A stretch of 64,000 nt of DNA, taken from NCBI GenBank assembly GCA_934525675.1, contig CAKSZH010000010.1, positions 28,985 through 92,984 of the forward strand, written 5' to 3'. Shown in pieces: positions 26,622-34,324 of the stretch (positions within the stretch are counted from its first letter, which is position 1; each line of letters opens with the position of its first letter). The position numbers and the translations under genes are program-made. Under the pieces are notes generated by a model. It ran no database searches and had not been told where the DNA came from. It saw only the letters and a list, made by a program, of their open reading frames with translations. Source of the stretch: an uncultured Eubacteriales bacterium (GTDB taxonomy: Bacteria > Bacillota > Clostridia > Oscillospirales > CAG-272).

Positions 26622-27799
26622 GCTTTGAACCCGAACACAATCAAGGAAAAAACGCGGATGCCGCAAGAAGCGGGAGATCTGTGCCTTTCGCGTGGATTCT
26701 GGTTCTTCTTCTGGCGGTCACACTTCTGCTCGTTTTTCTGGTGACGATCCGTTCCTGCCAGGTGGCGCCCCCCGGAGGACATACCGACGGCAAGGAAACC
26801 GGGAGCGGGGGAGAGAGTATCACCGATTCCGGAGATACCGCGCCGCGGGAAACCGAAACTTCCGATGAGTCCGTCGCGGTTACATATCCATACGCTATCG
26901 TGCTCCGCCGGGATTCTTATCTTCCCACGACGGGAACGGGAACCTATCACTTGTCCACCGGAGCTATCGGCTCCACCAACGCGATTATTGTGGATTTGGA
27001 TACACTTGTCGCCTCCGCAGAACTTGGTGCGGACGAGCGGATTTATCCCGCCTCCATGACCAAAATCATGACGCTGATGGTCGCCTGCGACGCGATCTCC
27101 GACCTGAAAGCAAAGGTCACCGTTTCCAAAGAATCCATTGAATTCGCGCAGTCGCACGGCGCGTCCATGGCAGGGTTTATATATGCGGGGGAGACCTGCA
27201 CGGTGGAGGACCTCCTGTACGGCGTGGCGGTCAAGTCCGGCGCGGAGGCGACCTATATGCTGGTGCAGTATACCGCGGGCAGTGAGGAAGCATTCGTGGA
27301 GCGCATGAATGCCAAGTGCCGCGAGCTGGGGCTGACCAAAACACATTTCTCCAATTCGGTCGGGCTTCACAGCACGGAGAATTATACGACAGTCCGGGAA
27401 ATGGCGGCGATTTTTGCCTGTGCGCTCGATAACGAGCTTTGCCGCAAGCTCCTGTCAACCGATGTTTACCGCGCCGAGGTCGGATACGTCAAGGACGACG
27501 GTACCCCCGCGACCTACCCCGTGACCATGTACAACACGCTGATGGTCCGCATGGAAAACCTCAATACGCTGTACGGCAAGAATACCTACAAAAAGGAACT
27601 GCCGAACGGCATGACGGTGACGGGCAGCAAGACCGGGTATATTGATTATACCGACGCCGGCGGATACCATAAAAATTTTACGCTTGCGACCTACGCCACA
27701 GACGGGAAAAAGACCTATCTGGTGGTGACCGCGGGCGCGACGGCGACTAAGGTGCCGCTTGACGATTATCAGTATCTTTACAAGAATTTCACCGATTGA
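26618..27799 (+). CDS. D-alanyl-D-alanine carboxypeptidase, S11 family
   Basis: A membrane-anchored penicillin-binding protein of 393 residues that trims the terminal D-Ala of peptidoglycan stem peptides. One N-terminal transmembrane anchor (about 24-45) precedes a low-complexity linker. The catalytic S-x-x-K is Ser146-Met-Thr-Lys149 in YPASMTKIMT. The second motif reads KSGAEAT where S-x-N is usual, and the third is GSKTGY. The altered second motif (Ala where Asn is expected) resembles the SGNDA pattern shifted and deserves care. The start overlaps the folD stop (ATGA), so lgt-folD-this gene form one operon. Confidence 0.9.
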   Translation: MSFEPEHNQGKNADAARSGRSVPFAWILVLLLAVTLLLVFLVTIRSCQVAPPGGHTDGKETGSGGESITDSGDTAPRETETSDESVAVTYPYAIVLRRDSYLPTTGTGTYHLSTGAIGSTNAIIVDLDTLVASAELGADERIYPASMTKIMTLMVACDAISDLKAKVTVSKESIEFAQSHGASMAGFIYAGETCTVEDLLYGVAVKSGAEATYMLVQYTAGSEEAFVERMNAKCRELGLTKTHFSNSVGLHSTENYTTVREMAAIFACALDNELCRKLLSTDVYRAEVGYVKDDGTPATYPVTMYNTLMVRMENLNTLYGKNTYKKELPNGMTVTGSKTGYIDYTDAGGYHKNFTLATYATDGKKTYLVVTAGATATKVPLDDYQYLYKNFTD

Positions 27800-27890
27800 C
27801 GGGTCGGCAGAACCGGTGCCGGAATTTTGGGGTCGGACGCCGGACTGCCGGGACGCCGAAGCCGGGCACCGGAACGTCCAAGCCATACGA

Positions 27891-27934
27891 AAACCGGGAG
27901 CCGCACGGAGAAAGCCGTGCGGCTCCCGGTTTTC
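27891..27934 (+). terminator. Strong intrinsic terminator of the lgt operon
   Basis: A 19-bp perfect stem (27891-27909 with 27916-27934) with a six-base loop, ending in TTTT. Confidence 0.92.
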
Positions 27935-27966
27935 GTTTTCGGTTGCCGGCGGGCGCGTGTCGGCAT

Positions 27967-28125
27967 GCGTTATGACAGAACGATTGCTTTCTTTGGGCGT
28001 CCTCCTTCGCCCGGCGGTCGGGAGCCTGCGATACGTTATGACAGAGTGACGGCTTTTCGGTGACACCCGCACCCAGCGGTTGCGCGTTCGCGGCACATCA
28101 TTACAGAACGACGGTTCCCCGGAGT
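27967..28125 (+). repeat. Three degenerate ~66-bp tandem repeats
   Basis: The 27800-28272 gap has no gene. After the terminator, CGTTATGACAGAACGAT (near 27968), CGTTATGACAGAGTGACGG (near 28034) and CATTACAGAACGACGG (near 28099) recur about every 66 bp. The interval between the first two and that between the second two also resemble each other (CCGGCGGTCGGGAGCC and CCAGCGGTTGCGCG). No ORF runs through them. Function unknown. Confidence 0.6.
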
Positions 28126-28203
28126 TTTTTCCCCCGTCGGCTATTCACACGTGCCACGTCAGTTATATTCTTGTTATGGAATTAAAATGCAGATAAGATT
28201 CCC

Positions 28204-28249
28204 TTGACATAGGCATGATTTCATGATATAATTCCAATAAAGGAATTAT
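28204..28249 (+). promoter_or_regulatory. Promoter with overlapping inverted repeat
   Basis: TTGACA (28204-28209), a 17-bp spacer and TATAAT (28227-28232). An inverted repeat ATAATTCC / GGAATTAT (28228-28235 and 28242-28249) covers the -10 and the start site, a typical repressor position. It does not match the LexA box of Firmicutes. Confidence 0.7.
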
Positions 28250-28272
28250 CGAAGCGAAGAGGAGTGGCGATG

Positions 28273-28551
28273 ATGAAACGAATCCGGATTCCGCTGGCAG
28301 TGGAGGCTGTGTTCCGCACGGACGGCAGTCTTTTGCCGAGGAGACTGTTTGTGGACGGGCAGAGCTTCCGGATCGGACGGGTGCTCCGCGTTATGCCGTT
28401 CTGTCCGCCGGGGGTCGGTTGCATTGCACCCATCCGCTACACCGTAGAGGTGGATGGACGGGAAAAGGAACTGTACTACGAGCCAGAGACGGGAACGTGG
28501 TTTTCGGTCCGGGAGAGGCGCGGAGAAACACGGTACAGAAACGACCGGTAA
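28273..28551 (+). CDS. Small conserved-looking hypothetical protein upstream of dinB
   Basis: A 92-residue soluble protein that I do not recognise with confidence. It reads as a compact beta-rich domain (RRLFVDGQSFRIGRVLRVMP, GCIAPIRYTVEVDGREKELY, YEPETGTWF). The GXG turns and a conserved-looking final Trp-Phe resemble small proteins found near DNA polymerase IV genes in other bacteria, but that is recollection and not a search result. AGAGGAG precedes the ATG at 28273 (ATG 28270 is an alternative). It has a consensus promoter and a probable operator. dinB follows after 264 bp with no terminator seen, so the two may share regulation. Confidence 0.75.
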   Translation: MKRIRIPLAVEAVFRTDGSLLPRRLFVDGQSFRIGRVLRVMPFCPPGVGCIAPIRYTVEVDGREKELYYEPETGTWFSVRERRGETRYRNDR

Positions 28552-28815
28552 CGGCGGAAATCGACAAACGATGAGAATCGGGACAGAAAAAAGCAACGTA
28601 AAAATCCGGGACCGGTCGGGATGGTGCGGAAACGGAAAACAAGGTGGCGCGCCGGACTATAAGAACGGATCGGACGAGCGATTCGTGCTGACCGCGGATC
28701 GGCGGGAATCCCGGTGCGCATGAGCGAAATCATAGAATTGCCCGGCGCCAGCTGCGCTCCGGTGGCGTGAGACTGTAAGACGGTATACAAACATTCAAAG
28801 AAGGGAGGACGGCTG

Positions 28816-30075
28816 ATGAAATCTGAAAAAACAATGCAGGACCGCGTGATCCTGCACAGCGATTTCAACTGTTTCTACGCTTCCGTCGAAACGGCGCTCC
28901 ACCCGGAGTACCGCGGACAGCCGATTGCCGTCTGCGGGAGTACCGAGGAGCGGCACGGAATCGTCCTTGCCAAATCCGAACCCGCCAAGCGGGCGGGGGT
29001 GAAAACGGGAATGACCAATGCCGAAGCATTGTCTCTTTGTCCCGGGCTTCTCATCGTTCCGCCGCACTTCGAGGTTTACGCAAAATTCTCCCGCATGGCG
29101 CGGAAGATCTACGCGCGCTATACCGATCTGATTGAGCCGTTCGGCATGGACGAGTGCTGGCTGGATGTGACAGGCAGTACGCGCCTGTTCGGGAGCGGTG
29201 AGGAGATCGCCGAGAATATCCGCAGGACCATCCGGGAGGAGCTGGGGCTGACGGTCAGCGTCGGCGTGTCCTTCAATAAGGTGTTCGCAAAGCTCGCGTC
29301 GGACTTGAAGAAGCCGGACGCGGTGAGCGTCGTGTCGCGCGAGAATTTTCGGGACATGCTGTACCCCCTCCCGGTTTCGGCTCTTCTGTACGTCGGGCGG
29401 GCGACGCTTGGCCGGCTGAACGTGTGGGGCATCCGTACCATCGGAGACCTTGCCGCGACAGACCCGGCACTGCTCCGCGAGCTGCTCGGTGTCAACGGGC
29501 TGTCGCTCTGGAATGCCGCGAACGGACTGGATTCCTCTCCCGTGGCACACATGGATGACCGTACCCCCGCCAAAAGTCTCAGCCACGGCGTGACCTGCAG
29601 TGCGGACCTGACAGACGCGGACGCGGTGCGCCATGTGATTCTGGAGCTTTCGCAAAGTCTTACGGGGCGGCTTCGGGATGAGAAAATGTCGGCGCTCGGT
29701 GTCGAGTTGTATGTAAAGAACAGCGACCTCGGCGGGGAGCGGTTCAGTACCCGGTTGCCGGAGCCGACGCAGAGCCCGTCGGCAATCACCCGCGCCGCCG
29801 ATGAGATCTTCCGTAAAAATTACCGTTGGCGAAAAAATGTCCGTGCTGTGACGGTGGCGCTTACGCCGCTCTGCCCGGAGGATCAGCCGTTTCAGCCGGA
29901 CCTGTTCCGTGACGAAGCGGCGATTGCAAAGCGGGACAAAATGGACGGTACGGTAGACGTGATCCGGCGGAAATTCGGCTCGCGCTCCATTCTGCCGGCG
30001 GAACTGCTCCGGCCCTCGCCGGTCCCCGAGGATAGTGACAGGGAAACGGTTCTTCCCGGCGGCGGACACCGGTGA
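28816..30075 (+). CDS. dinB: DNA polymerase IV (Y family)
   Basis: A lesion-bypass polymerase of 419 residues. The palm opens with ILHSDFNCFYASVE (first metal Asp), and the second acidic motif is GMDECWLDVTGS. The finger segment GIVLAKSEPAKRAGVKTGM and the helix-hairpin-helix (LGRLNVWGIRTIGDLAA) are present. The little finger extends to about 370. The final 35 residues (DLFRDEAAIAKRDKM...) carry a PDLF-like clamp contact (QPDLF). GGGAGG sits before the ATG. No LexA site was identified upstream. Confidence 0.95.
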   Translation: MKSEKTMQDRVILHSDFNCFYASVETALHPEYRGQPIAVCGSTEERHGIVLAKSEPAKRAGVKTGMTNAEALSLCPGLLIVPPHFEVYAKFSRMARKIYARYTDLIEPFGMDECWLDVTGSTRLFGSGEEIAENIRRTIREELGLTVSVGVSFNKVFAKLASDLKKPDAVSVVSRENFRDMLYPLPVSALLYVGRATLGRLNVWGIRTIGDLAATDPALLRELLGVNGLSLWNAANGLDSSPVAHMDDRTPAKSLSHGVTCSADLTDADAVRHVILELSQSLTGRLRDEKMSALGVELYVKNSDLGGERFSTRLPEPTQSPSAITRAADEIFRKNYRWRKNVRAVTVALTPLCPEDQPFQPDLFRDEAAIAKRDKMDGTVDVIRRKFGSRSILPAELLRPSPVPEDSDRETVLPGGGHR

Positions 30076-30294
30076 GGTAAGCGATACGCCTGCCCGATGT
30101 TTCCGGTTGCAATGCCGCCGGACCCGTTTTTCAACTCCGCCCGGCTTGCGGCGGGAGAATCCGTGCGTTTTTGCGGTTTTTCGCGCTTTCTCTGCGCCCG
30201 CCCGGCTTGCGCCGATCTGTGGATCCGCCCGGGCTGCAGCCCCGTCACCCGCATTTTCTTCCCGCATATACTGGGAACATACGGAGGTGACGGC

Positions 30295-30855
30295 ATGATC
30301 GTTGAGAAACCTTATGACCGCGAACGGGCGGTCGAATACGCGAGGCGCTGGGCACTGTCGCGCAACCCATTGTTCATTGATTTCACCGGAATCGGCGGGA
30401 ACTGTACCAATTTTGTCTCCCAGGCAATCTACGCGGGGCTTTGCTCGATGAACTATACCCCCGATTTCGGTTGGTATTACATTACAAGCACCGATCGCGC
30501 CCCCGCCTGGGCGGGCGTGGATTACTTTTACGATTATTTCACCGGGAATCCCGAATTCACTGCCGCCAACGGCGGGGTCGGTCCTTATGGGATGGAGGTT
30601 CCGCGCGAGGCGGTCATGCCCGGCGACGCGGCACAGCTCGCCCGCGAGGACGGTACCTTTTATCACACGGTCATCGTCATCGGTTTCCGCGGGGACGAGA
30701 TCCTTGTTGCGGCGCAGTCGGACAACGCGCTTGACCGCCCGCTGTCCACCTATACCGCCGCGGCGTCCATGCGCTACATTCATATTCTCGGCGCTCGCAT
30801 TGACCTGTCCGAGAACGATTGCTTTGAGAATCTGATCAACGGCGTCTCGCTCTGA
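30295..30855 (+). CDS. Amidase-fold protein (Amidase_6 type)
   Basis: A 186-residue protein of the putative amidase domain family PF12671, an NlpC/P60-like cysteine peptidase fold. Visible motifs are YDRERAVEYARRWALSRNP, GGNCTNFVSQAIYAG (predicted catalytic Cys) and FYHTVIVIGF (predicted His). No signal peptide is present, so it acts in the cytoplasm or forespore/mother cell unless released otherwise. ATG 30295 has GGAGGTGA close upstream; an earlier in-frame ATG at 30097 would translate a GC-rich spacer. Related proteins are often sporulation-associated, but nothing in the sequence proves that. Confidence 0.85.
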   Translation: MIVEKPYDRERAVEYARRWALSRNPLFIDFTGIGGNCTNFVSQAIYAGLCSMNYTPDFGWYYITSTDRAPAWAGVDYFYDYFTGNPEFTAANGGVGPYGMEVPREAVMPGDAAQLAREDGTFYHTVIVIGFRGDEILVAAQSDNALDRPLSTYTAAASMRYIHILGARIDLSENDCFENLINGVSL

Positions 30856-30891
30856 CGCGCGGTATTTTTTACCGAAAGTTTTGTAAAAAAC

Positions 30892-30920
30892 GTGACAAAC
30901 CAAGGAAAGTGTGATAAAAT
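30892..30920 (+). promoter_or_regulatory. Promoter of the SGNH hydrolase gene
   Basis: GTGACA (30892-30897), a 17-bp spacer and TAAAAT (30915-30920). Confidence 0.65.
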
Positions 30921-30976
30921 GAGGAAGGCGGTCTCAAAGCCGCCTATCTGCAATGATAAAAAGGGGACAGTTACTT

Positions 30977-31633
30977 ATGAAACTTGAAAATATCAAGGCT
31001 AATTTCCTTGGTGACAGCATCACGGAGGGTTGCGGCGTTGCGGACATAGAAAATGTGTTCTGGAATCGCCTGAAAAAGACCTATCACATGGCAGAAGCGC
31101 GCGGTTACGGCATCGGCGGCACCCGCATTGCCCGTCAGGGAACCGACCGCACGCCCGGCTGGGACCTTGACTTTTGCTCCCGCGTGGACGATCTGGATCC
31201 CGATGCAGATCTGGTCGTGGTGTTCGGCGGGACCAACGACTTCGGTCACGGCGACGTTTCTCTCGGCAGCTTCTGCGACCGCGAAAATACCTCGTTTTAC
31301 GGTGCCTGCCGCCTGATGATGGAAAAGCTGATCACCAAATATCCCGGAAAGCCGATCGTGATTCTGACGCCTCTCCACCGACTTGGCGAAGAGGGCTTCC
31401 ACGGCGACGGAAGCAAGGCGCAGCTGAGCGAGCCGCTGATTGCTTATGTGCGGGCGATCCGCGAGGTTGCGGAACACTATTCGCTTCCCGTGCTTGACCT
31501 GTGGTCGGTCAGCGGGCTGCAGCCCGCAGTTCCCGCGATCAAAGAAAATTTTGTTCCCGACGGATTGCATCCCAACGACAGGGGACACGAAATTCTTGCC
31601 GCTCGCATCGGCGCGTTCCTCGAAAGTCTCTGA
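30977..31633 (+). CDS. SGNH/GDSL-type hydrolase
   Basis: A 218-residue esterase/lipase-fold enzyme without a signal peptide. Block I is FLGDSITEG (nucleophile Ser), block III GGTNDFGHG and block V DGLHPNDRGH (Asp and His of the triad). The family deacylates sugars or lipids, and the small cytoplasmic form suits carbohydrate deacetylation in a glycan-degrading bacterium, although that is inference. ATG 30977, preceded by AAAGGGGA, is preferred to the start at 30953. Confidence 0.9.
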   Translation: MKLENIKANFLGDSITEGCGVADIENVFWNRLKKTYHMAEARGYGIGGTRIARQGTDRTPGWDLDFCSRVDDLDPDADLVVVFGGTNDFGHGDVSLGSFCDRENTSFYGACRLMMEKLITKYPGKPIVILTPLHRLGEEGFHGDGSKAQLSEPLIAYVRAIREVAEHYSLPVLDLWSVSGLQPAVPAIKENFVPDGLHPNDRGHEILAARIGAFLESL

Positions 31634-31677
31634 TCCGGTGTTTGTTCCGGAGTACAATTGATCCGTTGTTCCCGATT

Positions 31678-31707
31678 GCAAAAGCCCGGCGTTTGCCGGG
31701 CTTTTGC
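31678..31707 (+). terminator. Intrinsic terminator after the SGNH gene
   Basis: A 13-bp perfect stem (GCAAAAGCCCGGC / GCCGGGCTTTTGC) with a GTTT loop. Confidence 0.85.
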
Positions 31708-31822
31708 CTGGAAAGCGGTTCCTTTTTTTGCGGCAGATGCGTGTTTCCTGTGTCGCTTGTCGCCGGTTTTAGCCGCTTCCGGATACGGCTTTTGCATGAT
31801 CCTTCCATAATTTGTTTGTGGC

Positions 31823-31851
31823 TTGACAAAAGTCGACGGACGTGCTATAAT
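31823..31851 (+). promoter_or_regulatory. Consensus promoter of the small membrane protein
   Basis: TTGACA (31823-31828), 17 bp and TATAAT (31846-31851), a perfect sigma-A consensus. Confidence 0.9.
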
Positions 31852-31910
31852 ACAGTCGCGTCTGAAGAGAGCGCAATTGTTCGGGAAAACCGACGGAGAG
31901 GAGAGTGTCA

Positions 31911-32390
31911 TTGACGATGGATCTCGGCGTTTTGTTCCTCGGGCTGATTTATCTGGTCGCGGGCATTGCGACAATGTGGTTCCTGAAGAAATCCGGTATG
32001 ACGCTCGCCGCCATGGTCTATGCGGTTGCCTTTGCGGTTCTTGCTCTCTACATTCCCGTTGCTGCCGGCTGTAACCTGATGGTCCGGCTGGTGCAGCTTT
32101 TTGCAGACTCTTCGACCGCAACCTATTTCGCGGAGTTCATCAACGAGCCGCTCGGAATGCTGAATTCCTATGTCACCGTTTCCTATGTGGCGGCACTGGC
32201 ACTCTCCCTGTTTGTAACGTTTTCAACGGTATTTCTGGCGATCAAGGTCGTCGGAGTCGTTCGTCGTTTCTTTTGCCGCGAACCCGCGACCTTCTCCGGG
32301 AGAGGGAAGCGTAAAACGGAATCCTTTGCGAAGCGTTCGCTTTATACAAGCGTTCCGTTTCGCTATGTGTTCTGCAGATATAATTGTTGA
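31911..32390 (+). CDS. Small three-helix membrane protein of unknown function
   Basis: A protein of about 159 residues that I do not recognise. Three hydrophobic segments are seen (LGVLFLGLIYLVAGIATMWF, MVYAVAFAVLALYIPVAA and SYVAALALSLFVTFSTVFLA). A basic, Ser/Arg-rich tail containing two cysteines ends in CRYNC. The start is unclear: TTG 31911 has GAGGAG 7 bases upstream, ATG 31917 is slightly far and GTG 31905 lies within the ribosome binding site. It has a perfect consensus promoter, so it is likely expressed. The next gene is a prepilin-like protein 215 bp downstream, and I see no proven link between them. Confidence 0.65.
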   Translation: MTMDLGVLFLGLIYLVAGIATMWFLKKSGMTLAAMVYAVAFAVLALYIPVAAGCNLMVRLVQLFADSSTATYFAEFINEPLGMLNSYVTVSYVAALALSLFVTFSTVFLAIKVVGVVRRFFCREPATFSGRGKRKTESFAKRSLYTSVPFRYVFCRYNC

Positions 32391-32449
32391 TCCGAAGCGC
32401 ATCAACGCCTGACGGCATTCCGGGAATCACGGAGTGTCTTGTTTTGCCG

Positions 32450-32474
32450 CGGTCATGACCGATGACCGGGTTTT
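32450..32474 (+). terminator. Possible weak terminator
   Basis: CGGTCAT (32450-32456) and ATGACCG (32462-32468) form a 7-bp stem followed by GG and TTTT. Confidence 0.45.
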
Positions 32475-32604
32475 GGCGGTATGCGTTTTTTGTGCGTCCG
32501 GATTTTCCGCGGTACTCCCGACAGGGGACAGACAGAAAGCGGAACGCGCAAGCAAAGGTCAAAGTTATATTCAAAAAACACAGAAATAAGGAGATTATTA
32601 TCCT

Positions 32605-34182
32605 ATGCTGAATCGCAAAAAGCACGGCTTTACCGTGGTAGAGCTTGTCATCGTGATCGCAGTGATCGCAATTCTTGCGGCAGTGCTGATCCCCACCTTT
32701 ATCGGAATCGTCAACAGCGCGAAGATGTCCGCTGACACCACGCTCATCCGCAATCTGAACACCGCCCTGAAAATGGATAAGCCGAACGAAAAGCACGTGA
32801 ATATGTCCGAAGCACTGGCGGCTGTTGAGAAAAATGGCTATGATGTCGGAAAAATCAACGCCTCCAAGACCGGCAATGAGATCCTTTGGGACAGCGTGAA
32901 CGACTGTTTCGTTTACCTCAAGAAGAATACGGATGGCAGTGAAGAACTGATTTACGCTCCGGAAAACAAAAATCCGGAGAAAGCCGAAAAGTATCAGTAC
33001 TGGGTCATCGCAAGCGAGCCGAGCACAACCTATTCGACGTATCTGAACAGTGAATATACCGCCGCTACCGTAACCGTTCCCGACGGTGTCGGTCTGGATG
33101 TCGGTGCCGCTCCCAATGTTACCGAAGTTACATACAGCAGTGAATCGGGTAACACCGTTGTGCTTTATACCCATGGCGGAGCGATGACCGTCAACGCTGC
33201 CAACGCAACCGTTCACCACTACGGCGAAGCGGAGCAGGCTACCATCACCGCAGTCAAGAATGAATCCTATCACGAATTCGGTGTGGTTACTATTCTTAAG
33301 ATCGAAGCAGGTCGTGTCGTTGTGGAGAACTCCGCAACCGTTTCTGCTCTGATTGCAACTTCCGACACCGTCAAGGTGGAAGTCCCGAAGGATTCCAAGA
33401 CCGCTGTTTTCGCACCCGAAGGCACCGATGTCGGTGAAGCAACAATCAAGGGCGATCCCAATGACATGAAGGCATCCGGTATCGGTTCCGGCACCAAAGA
33501 CGATCCTTTCCTGATCGCAACTCCCGAACAGGCGCTGGATATGGAGAATATGAAGAATTCGAAGGGCTTCTTCAAGCTCGTTGCGGACATTGTCGTGCCG
33601 GATGAGATCTATCTTGCCGGTAAGACCTATACCATCGACCTGAACGGTCACAGCCTCAAGCTGGTATATGGTGAGGGCGTGAAGCCGAACAACGGTTCGG
33701 TTCTGTATATCGGCGGTAAGAAAGGAAATTTGACCATCAACGACAGCAGTGAGGCCCAGACAGGCGCAGTGATCGGTTCTGATAAAACCTATCCCAATAA
33801 GGTCACAAGTGCGGTGCGCGCCGGTAACTATGGCAAACTGACTATCAACGGCGGACATTTTTACGGTATGTCGGAGGGCACTTCCTGCATATTTGTATAT
33901 ACGAATATGTCTTCCAGTTCCAAGGCAACGGTAGTAATCAACGGCGGTACTTTTGAAACCGCTTCGCCGAGTAATGGTACTTATTTTGTTCTGAACCATC
34001 AGGATAGTGCAACCGGTGGCTGCACAATCACCGTCAACGGCGGCAGATTCAAGAACTACAATCCCGGTGTTACCGTAGTCGATCCCGTTAATGCCAAAAC
34101 CGGCAAAATCGTTCTTGGCGCAGGTTGCACCACAAACGAAGAAAAGGACGGCTCCGACACCTGGTATGTCGTTTCCAAATAA
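32605..34182 (+). CDS. Prepilin-like protein with a beta-helix domain
   Basis: The 525-residue protein begins with a class III (type IV prepilin) signal, KKHG then FTVVELVIVIAVIAILAA. Cleavage is expected after Gly8, and Glu5 of the mature protein is present. A helix of about 30 hydrophobic residues follows. From about residue 290 the chain turns into repeated strands such as LTINDSSE, LTINGGHFYG, VVINGGTFET and ITVNGGRFKN, the look of a right-handed parallel beta-helix (pectate-lyase-like). The middle part is Thr/Val-rich. No pilus assembly genes or prepilin peptidase are nearby, so it depends on a system elsewhere. It may be an adhesive or glycan-binding minor pilin. AAGGAG precedes the ATG. 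Confidence 0.8.
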   Translation: MLNRKKHGFTVVELVIVIAVIAILAAVLIPTFIGIVNSAKMSADTTLIRNLNTALKMDKPNEKHVNMSEALAAVEKNGYDVGKINASKTGNEILWDSVNDCFVYLKKNTDGSEELIYAPENKNPEKAEKYQYWVIASEPSTTYSTYLNSEYTAATVTVPDGVGLDVGAAPNVTEVTYSSESGNTVVLYTHGGAMTVNAANATVHHYGEAEQATITAVKNESYHEFGVVTILKIEAGRVVVENSATVSALIATSDTVKVEVPKDSKTAVFAPEGTDVGEATIKGDPNDMKASGIGSGTKDDPFLIATPEQALDMENMKNSKGFFKLVADIVVPDEIYLAGKTYTIDLNGHSLKLVYGEGVKPNNGSVLYIGGKKGNLTINDSSEAQTGAVIGSDKTYPNKVTSAVRAGNYGKLTINGGHFYGMSEGTSCIFVYTNMSSSSKATVVINGGTFETASPSNGTYFVLNHQDSATGGCTITVNGGRFKNYNPGVTVVDPVNAKTGKIVLGAGCTTNEEKDGSDTWYVVSK

Positions 34183-34232
34183 GCCGGACCTTTGCTGAAA
34201 CAAGCATTGACTGTGTGAAAACACCGTCAGTC

Positions 34233-34271
34233 AAAAATCCCCCGTGGAGTTCATCTCCACGGGGGATTTTT
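34233..34271. terminator. Bidirectional intrinsic terminator
   Basis: A 17-bp perfect stem (34233-34249 with 34255-34271) starts with AAAAA and ends with TTTTT, so it can serve both the prepilin gene and the converging gluQ gene. Confidence 0.9.
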
Positions 34272-34324
34272 CTCTGTTATGTTCCTGTCCGCCGGGCGAA
34301 GTCTGCAAGCAAGACAGGGCGCTG

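Noticed and set aside
28204..28249. LexA box before the small gene next to dinB
   Set aside because: The inverted repeat ATAATTCC/GGAATTAT does not match the CGAAC...GTTCG pattern of Firmicutes LexA sites.
30265..30290. Sigma-E/K-type promoter (CATA...CATAC) before the amidase gene
   Set aside because: The putative -10 would overlap the ribosome binding site and leave almost no leader; not credible without data.
28795..30903. 702-codon minus-strand frame opposite dinB and the amidase gene
   Set aside because: Both plus-strand genes are clear family members; the antisense frame crosses gene borders and has no recognisable domain.
32242..34224. 660-codon minus-strand frame opposite the prepilin gene
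   Set aside because: The plus strand has a canonical prepilin leader with a good ribosome binding site; the opposite frame is a shadow.
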